From contig NZ_JAUHPW010000005.1 of assembly GCF_030418455.1 (NCBI RefSeq), positions 172,111 to 236,110 on the forward strand: a DNA stretch of 64,000 nt, in the 5' to 3' direction. Below, piece after piece: positions 59,714 to 64,000 of this stretch. This DNA is from Demequina litoralis. Its GTDB lineage: Bacteria > Actinomycetota > Actinomycetes > Actinomycetales > Demequinaceae. The notes below the pieces were generated by a model. The model was not told where the DNA came from, did no database searches, and was given only the letters and a program-made list of their open reading frames with translations. The translations under genes were made by a program, and so were the position numbers. The first letter of the stretch is position 1, and each line of letters begins with the position of its first letter.

Positions 59714-59786
59714 GCCCCCGTAGCTCAGTGGATAGAGCATCGGACTTCTAATCCGCAGGTCGCTGGTTCGAATCCAGCCGGGGGCG
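59714..59786 (+). tRNA. tRNA-Arg (anticodon UCU)
   Basis: Acceptor GCCCCCG/CGGGGGC, D-arm GCTCAGTGGATAGAGC, anticodon loop ACTTCTAAT (TCT), T-arm GCTGGTTCGAATCCAGC, discriminator G. CCA is not encoded. AGA codons are rare here, which fits a single gene. Confidence 0.95.
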
Positions 59787-59790
59787 CCCG

Positions 59791-60474
59791 TCAGGCCCGG
59801 CCCTCCGCCAGCCTCGCGATCTCGCGCATCATGCGCCGGCTCATCACGAACGCGATCGCCTCGAGCGGGAAGCGCCCGAACGCGAGCCGGCTCCCCCAGT
59901 CGTCGCCATGGTCGTAGCGGCCCCGGGTGAGCAGGCGGCTCCGGCCGCCGGGGGCGTCCCGCACCACGAACTGCCACGTCGCGGCGCCGCCGCCCGCCTC
60001 GCCGTCGAGCTCCACCGGCGTGCCCGCCAGGACCAGGGCGTGCGGGGGATCGACGGCCGCCACCCGCATCGGCGGCGCCTCCGGATGCAGGCGGATCTCG
60101 TCCCCGACGACCGGGCGCTGATGCTCCGGGAGGATCTCGCCCGTGTTGACGATGCGGCACCCCACGAGGTTCTCGAGCACCTGGTACGAGTAGAAGCCCC
60201 CGCGGCCCTGCCCGATCTGCGCGATCCACGGCCACACCGCCTCCGGCAGCGCGGCGACGTCGACGCCCAGGGTGTACGCCCACCTCGGATCCGGGACCAG
60301 GTCGTCGCCCGGCAGCGCATCGGTCGCCTCCGTGCCCACCGTCCCCCAGGTCCTGCGGCCCTCGCCGACGAACGGCGTGGCGGCGAGGTGCACGGCGATA
60401 AGCGCGGCGCCCTCGAGCGCCGGCACGATCCCCGCACCCGGCGCGCGCGGCCCGCGGCGACCCCGACCTCCCAC
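59791..60474 (-). CDS. SRPBCC-like protein, unrecognised subgroup
   Basis: 227 aa. The ordered part starts near [20 protein letters not shown], then [20 protein letters not shown], a [13 protein letters not shown] loop and a C-terminal [20 protein letters not shown] helix. It resembles helix-grip proteins that bind hydrophobic ligands. The first 30 residues are Arg/Gly-rich and may not be coding; AGGGGG five bases before the GTG at 60472-60474 supports this start. It abuts tRNA-Arg. Confidence 0.65.
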   Translation of the reverse strand: MGGRGRRGPRAPGAGIVPALEGAALIAVHLAATPFVGEGRRTWGTVGTEATDALPGDDLVPDPRWAYTLGVDVAALPEAVWPWIAQIGQGRGGFYSYQVLENLVGCRIVNTGEILPEHQRPVVGDEIRLHPEAPPMRVAAVDPPHALVLAGTPVELDGEAGGGAATWQFVVRDAPGGRSRLLTRGRYDHGDDWGSRLAFGRFPLEAIAFVMSRRMMREIARLAEGRA

Positions 60475-60714
60475 GGCGACCCCCTGCCCTCCCGCCCATC
60501 ATGCCGCCGTGGCGCCACCCGCGCATCGTCCCGCCGCAGGAAACCGGGACCACAACCGTGCACAGGTCCCAGGTCGGTGCCGATGCCGTCCACTAGCCTT
60601 CCAGCAGGCACTCACGAGCTCGACCCGCAGCCCGTGTCGGCGGCAGTCCTTCCGCGGGTCGACCGAGACACGCGCGTCGCGGCCGCCGCCGCGATGCGCG
60701 GGACGGGATGGACG

Positions 60715-62274
60715 ATGCGCATAGGAGTCCCCGCGGAGACGCGAGCGGGCGAGAGGCTGGTCGCCGCGAGCCCGGCCTCCGTCGCCCAGCTCATCAAGCT
60801 GGGCTACCAGGTCGACGTCGAGACGGGCGCGGGCACCGCGGCCAGCTTCCTCGACGAGCAGTACCAGGCCTCGGGAGCGACGCTCGTCGACACCGAGGCG
60901 GCGTGGAGCGCGGACATCGTCACGTGCGTCAACGCCCCCACGCAGGAGCAGGTATGGGGCCTGCGCGAAAACACGACCGTCGTGTCGATGATGTCGCCGC
61001 AGTCGAACCCCGAGCTCCTGGCCGCCCTGAACGAGCGCGACGCGACGGCGCTCGCCCTCGACGCGGTCCCGCGCGTCTCCCGTGCGCAGGCCATCGACGT
61101 CCTGTCCACGCTGTCGAACGTGGCCGGCTACCGCGCCGTGATCGAGGCCGCCGAGCAGTACGGCGGCATGTTCACCGGCCAGGTGACCGCGGCCGGCAAG
61201 ACCGCCCCCGCCACCGTGTTCATCATCGGTGCGGGCGTCGCCGGCCTCGCCGCGATCGGCGCCGCCAGCTCGCTGGGCGCCCAGGTACGTGCGTTCGACG
61301 TGCGTCCCGAGGTGGCCGAGCAGATCGAGTCCATGGGCGGCACCTTCGTCCACGCCCCCGAGGCGCAGCAGGAGATCAGCGCGGACGGCTACGCCAAGCC
61401 CCTCACCGAGGAGCAGCAGGCCGCCGCGATGCGGGTCTACGCCGCGGAGGCCGCCAAGGCCGACGTCGTCATCACCACCGCGCTCGTGCGCGGCACCGCC
61501 CCCACGACGATCACGGCGCACGTGGTCGCGGGGATGCGACCGGGCTCGGTCATCGTCGACCTCGCGGCCTCGGGCGGCGGCAACTGCGAGCTCACCGTCC
61601 CGGGCGAGACCGTGGTCTCGGACAACGGCGTGACGATCGTGGGCTACACCGACCTCACCAGCCGCATGCCGCGCCACACGTCGACGCTGTTCGGCACCAA
61701 CATCGTGCACCTCATGGAGCTGCTCACGCCGGGCAAGGACGGCGTCCTCGTCCTCGACCTCGAGGACCCGGTCCAGCGCGGCATGACCGTCGCGCACGCC
61801 GGCGAGATCATGTGGCCGCCGCCGCCCGTGTCGGTCTCCGCCGCGCCCGCGCCGGCCGGGGCGCAGGGCCCCACCGAGGAGGAGCTCGCCGAGAAGGCGC
61901 GCGCCGAGGCGGAGGCCGCCGCGCGCAAGGCCAGGCGCCGCAGCTGGATGTACGGCGCCGGCGCGGTCGCGGCCCTCGTCCTGCTGTCCTTCGCGGACTC
62001 CGCAACGGTGCAGCACCTCACGGTCTTCGCCCTCGCGGTGATCGTCGGCTTCTACGTGATCTCGAACGTCAAGCACTCGCTGCACACGCCGCTGATGTCC
62101 CAGACGAACGCCATCTCCGGCATCATCCTGGTCGGCGCGCTCCTGCAGATCGGCTCCGACGACGCGATCGTGTCGACGCTCGCATTCATCGCGGCGGCCG
62201 TGGCCAGCATCAACATCTTCGGTGGCTTCCTGGTGACCTACAGGATGCTCGGCATGTTCCGGAAGGACGCGTGA
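60715..62274 (+). CDS. pntA: NAD(P) transhydrogenase alpha subunit
   Basis: 519 aa. NAD-binding dI with [20 protein letters not shown] and RAFDVRPEV, and [11 protein letters not shown]; then a Pro/Ala linker and four C-terminal membrane helices (dII). It pumps protons while transferring hydride to NADP. The start ATG is the central ATG of a GACGATGCG copy (60711-60719). TAGCCT at 60595 is a candidate -10. The stop overlaps pntB (TGATG). Confidence 0.95.
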   Translation: MRIGVPAETRAGERLVAASPASVAQLIKLGYQVDVETGAGTAASFLDEQYQASGATLVDTEAAWSADIVTCVNAPTQEQVWGLRENTTVVSMMSPQSNPELLAALNERDATALALDAVPRVSRAQAIDVLSTLSNVAGYRAVIEAAEQYGGMFTGQVTAAGKTAPATVFIIGAGVAGLAAIGAASSLGAQVRAFDVRPEVAEQIESMGGTFVHAPEAQQEISADGYAKPLTEEQQAAAMRVYAAEAAKADVVITTALVRGTAPTTITAHVVAGMRPGSVIVDLAASGGGNCELTVPGETVVSDNGVTIVGYTDLTSRMPRHTSTLFGTNIVHLMELLTPGKDGVLVLDLEDPVQRGMTVAHAGEIMWPPPPVSVSAAPAPAGAQGPTEEELAEKARAEAEAAARKARRRSWMYGAGAVAALVLLSFADSATVQHLTVFALAVIVGFYVISNVKHSLHTPLMSQTNAISGIILVGALLQIGSDDAIVSTLAFIAAAVASINIFGGFLVTYRMLGMFRKDA

Positions 62275-63680
62275 TGACCCTCACCTCGCTCGCCCAGGCG
62301 ACCTACGTGGTCGCGGCCGTGCTGTTCGTCCTGTCCCTCGCGGGCCTGTCCAAGGAGGAGACGGCCCGCCGCGGCAACATCCTCGGCATGGTCGGCATGG
62401 GCCTCGCCCTCGCGGCCACCGTGGTCCTCGCGCTCGACCAGTCCGAGCGTCCCGTGCTCGTCACCGCCCTGCTCATCGCGATGGTCTTCGCGATCGGCGC
62501 CGCGATCGGCACGTGGCGCGCCCGCACCGTCGAGATGACCCAGATGCCCGAGCTCATCGCGATGCTCCACAGCTTCGTCGGCGCCGCCGCGGTGCTGGTC
62601 GGCTTCAACTCGCACCTCACCGAGGAGGCGGACCCGGTCCACCAGATCGAGGTCTTCCTCGGCGTCCTCATCGGCGCGGTGACGCTCACCGGCTCGATCG
62701 TCGCGTTCCTCAAGCTGTCCGCGCGCATGAAGTCCCGCCCGCTCACGCTGCCGGGCCGCAACTGGCTCAACCTGGGCGCCCTCGTCGCGAGCGCGGGCCT
62801 GCTCGCCTGGTACCTCGCCACCGACAGCATCGTGCCGCTCGCGATCATGACGGCGATCGCGCTGCTGCTGGGCTTCCACCTGGTCGCGGCGATCGGCGGC
62901 GGCGACATGCCGGTCGTCGTGTCGATGCTCAACTCGTACTCCGGCTGGGCGGCCGCCGCGGCGGGCCTCATGCTGAGCAACGACCTGCTCATCGTCACCG
63001 GCGCGCTCGTCGGCTCGTCCGGTGCGATCCTCTCGTACCTCATGTGCAAGGCGATGAACCGCGCGTTCCTGTCCGTGATCCTCGGCGGCTTCGGCACCGA
63101 GGGCGGCACCACCTCGTCCGAGGGCCCGCAGGGCGAGCACCGCGAGGTCAAGGCCCCCGAGGTCGCCTCGCTCCTCGCCGGCGCCTCATCCGTCGTCATC
63201 GTCCCCGGCTACGGCATGGCCGTCGCGAAGGCCCAGTACCCGGTCGCGGACCTCGTCTCGACCCTGCGTCAGCAGGGCGTCACCGTCCGCTTCGGCGTGC
63301 ACCCGGTCGCCGGCCGCCTGCCCGGCCACATGAACGTGCTGCTCGCCGAGGCGAAGGTGCCGTACGACATCGTGCTCGAGATGGACGAGATCAACGAGGA
63401 CTTCCCCGAGACCGACGTGGTCCTCGTCATCGGCGCCAACGACGTGGTCAACCCGTCCGCGCTCGAGGACCCGGGCTCGCCGCTCGCCGGCATGCCGGTG
63501 CTCGAGGTCTGGAAGGCCGGCCAGTGCATCGTCTTCAAGCGCTCGATGGCGACCGGCTACGCGGGCGTCCAGAACCCGCTGTTCTTCCGCGACAACTCGG
63601 CGATGCTGTTCGGCGACGCGAAGACCCAGGTCGAGGCGATCCTCACGGAGCTGCGCTCGCGCGACGGCGCCGCGGTCTAG
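62274..63680 (+). CDS. pntB: NAD(P) transhydrogenase beta subunit
   Basis: 468 aa. About nine helices, then the NADP-binding dIII with [40 protein letters not shown] and [28 protein letters not shown] is a dII helix. Translationally coupled to pntA; together they supply NADPH for thiol and biosynthetic reductions. Confidence 0.96.
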   Translation: MTLTSLAQATYVVAAVLFVLSLAGLSKEETARRGNILGMVGMGLALAATVVLALDQSERPVLVTALLIAMVFAIGAAIGTWRARTVEMTQMPELIAMLHSFVGAAAVLVGFNSHLTEEADPVHQIEVFLGVLIGAVTLTGSIVAFLKLSARMKSRPLTLPGRNWLNLGALVASAGLLAWYLATDSIVPLAIMTAIALLLGFHLVAAIGGGDMPVVVSMLNSYSGWAAAAAGLMLSNDLLIVTGALVGSSGAILSYLMCKAMNRAFLSVILGGFGTEGGTTSSEGPQGEHREVKAPEVASLLAGASSVVIVPGYGMAVAKAQYPVADLVSTLRQQGVTVRFGVHPVAGRLPGHMNVLLAEAKVPYDIVLEMDEINEDFPETDVVLVIGANDVVNPSALEDPGSPLAGMPVLEVWKAGQCIVFKRSMATGYAGVQNPLFFRDNSAMLFGDAKTQVEAILTELRSRDGAAV

Positions 63681-63685
63681 GCACG

Positions 63686-63715
63686 GCGCGCCGGCGTGTC
63701 GACGCGCCGGCGCGC
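63686..63715 (+). terminator. pntAB terminator
   Basis: GCGCGCCGGCG (63686-63696) and CGCCGGCGCGC (63705-63715), 11 bp, 5 bp after the pntB stop. Its second arm is shared with the 150-bp repeat. Confidence 0.75.
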
Positions 63716-63843
63716 ACTTCGCGTCCGCGTATTTCAACTCAGGCTTGAACAGGTCCCGCAGCGGGCAGCGGAACCGGCACTCCGGCGAGGCTCTTCAAGC
63801 GATTCCTGAAATTCGCGGACACGACATGCACGCGCGCGTGCCT
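63694..63843 (+). repeat. 150-bp palindromic repeat, copy 2
   Basis: Gapless match to 13031-13180. Inverted arms TTTCAACTCAGGCTTGAACA and CTCTTCAAGCGATTCCTGAA keep the palindrome. It lies directly behind pntB, with no transposase nearby. Confidence 0.75.
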
Positions 63844-64000
63844 CACGGGGATGCGGCGCGGGGTCCGAGGGCTCCGCGCCGGGCGGTGCCGCGGGCGCGT
63901 GACACCGGAGGGTGGCACCGGGCCGTGGACCTGGGCCGCCTCCTGCGAGGTGCGTGGTGCCCGATTCGAGCGGCAGATTCATACGGTCGAGGCATCACTG
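63844..64000. other. Window tail, nothing recognised
   Basis: 157 bp of GC-rich sequence with no convincing coding frame. TACGGT at 63981 could be a -10 for a gene beyond the window. Confidence 0.3.

Noticed and set aside
63734..63982. 82-aa minus-strand ORF at the window end
   Set aside because: It overlaps the 150-bp repeat and has no family features.

Overview
The window is about 73% GC with strong G/C third-position preference. It contains valS, a clpP1-clpP2-clpX/tig neighbourhood, cysK-epsC, pntAB, ettA and ssb, and many genes whose -10 hexamer lies 6-7 nt before the start codon. This points to a high-GC actinobacterium, probably Micrococcales (Demequina- or Cellulomonas-like; inference). 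No prophage, CRISPR array or intact insertion sequence was found, so most of the window is ordinary chromosome. The unusual material is mainly between the genes.

Layout. 0-9 kb: the 3' end of valS, a DUF559 protein, clpX-clpP2-clpP1 on the minus strand, three tandem DUF4190 membrane proteins, tig, and a leaderless MarR gene. 9-13 kb: NYN protein, GNAT-DUF1304 pair, CDF transporter, DUF4386, a DoxX gene with an operator-like palindrome, and tRNA-Pro and tRNA-Gly. 12.9-13.2 kb: the worn end of an IS481-type element beside a 150-bp palindromic repeat. 13.3-19 kb: a 960-aa kinase/aminotransferase fusion, an aldo/keto reductase, DUF1761 and two SRPBCC proteins. 19-21 kb: a cysteine-rich leader peptide, then cysK and epsC. 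21-29 kb: aldo/keto reductase, dps, a CoA-binding protein, two Eis-like acetyltransferases, rpiB bounded by 29-bp inverted repeats, an M13 peptidase and a lipoprotein. 29-38 kb: GH13 glucosidase, ABC exporter, trmL, MarR, ClC, a lipoprotein, an MFS transporter and a GNAT protein. 38-48.7 kb: two tandem 864-aa M1 aminopeptidases, malQ, and an overlapping mscS-glbO-tesB operon. 48.7-52.3 kb: a betaine-type OpuA ABC operon. 52.4-64 kb: thioesterase, VOC protein, ettA, ssb, a coupled pair of dynamin-like GTPases, VOC protein, tRNA-Arg, an SRPBCC-like protein and pntAB.

The genes cover protein quality control (Clp, trigger factor, aminopeptidases), cysteine synthesis, osmotic response (OpuA, MscS, ClC), alpha-glucan use (GH13, MalQ) and NADPH balance (PntAB).

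Sequence structure that the genes do not explain: (1) the 9-mer GACGATGCG / CGCATCGTC occurs about 47 times by my hand count, roughly one per 1.4 kb, on both strands, between and inside genes; inside genes it uses otherwise avoided codons, and it sometimes forms inverted hairpin pairs. That pattern resembles DNA-uptake signal sequences. (2) Four copies of a 62-bp element with 21-bp direct repeats round a 20-bp core; three of them share bases with a strong terminator hairpin. (3) Two copies of a 150-bp palindromic repeat. (4) Two copies of an ACCGGCGTAC-bounded palindromic element that carries the 9-mer or a one-base variant. (5) A leaderless 9-codon ORF whose stop overlaps the GTPase start. 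All counts were made by eye and need a computed check.
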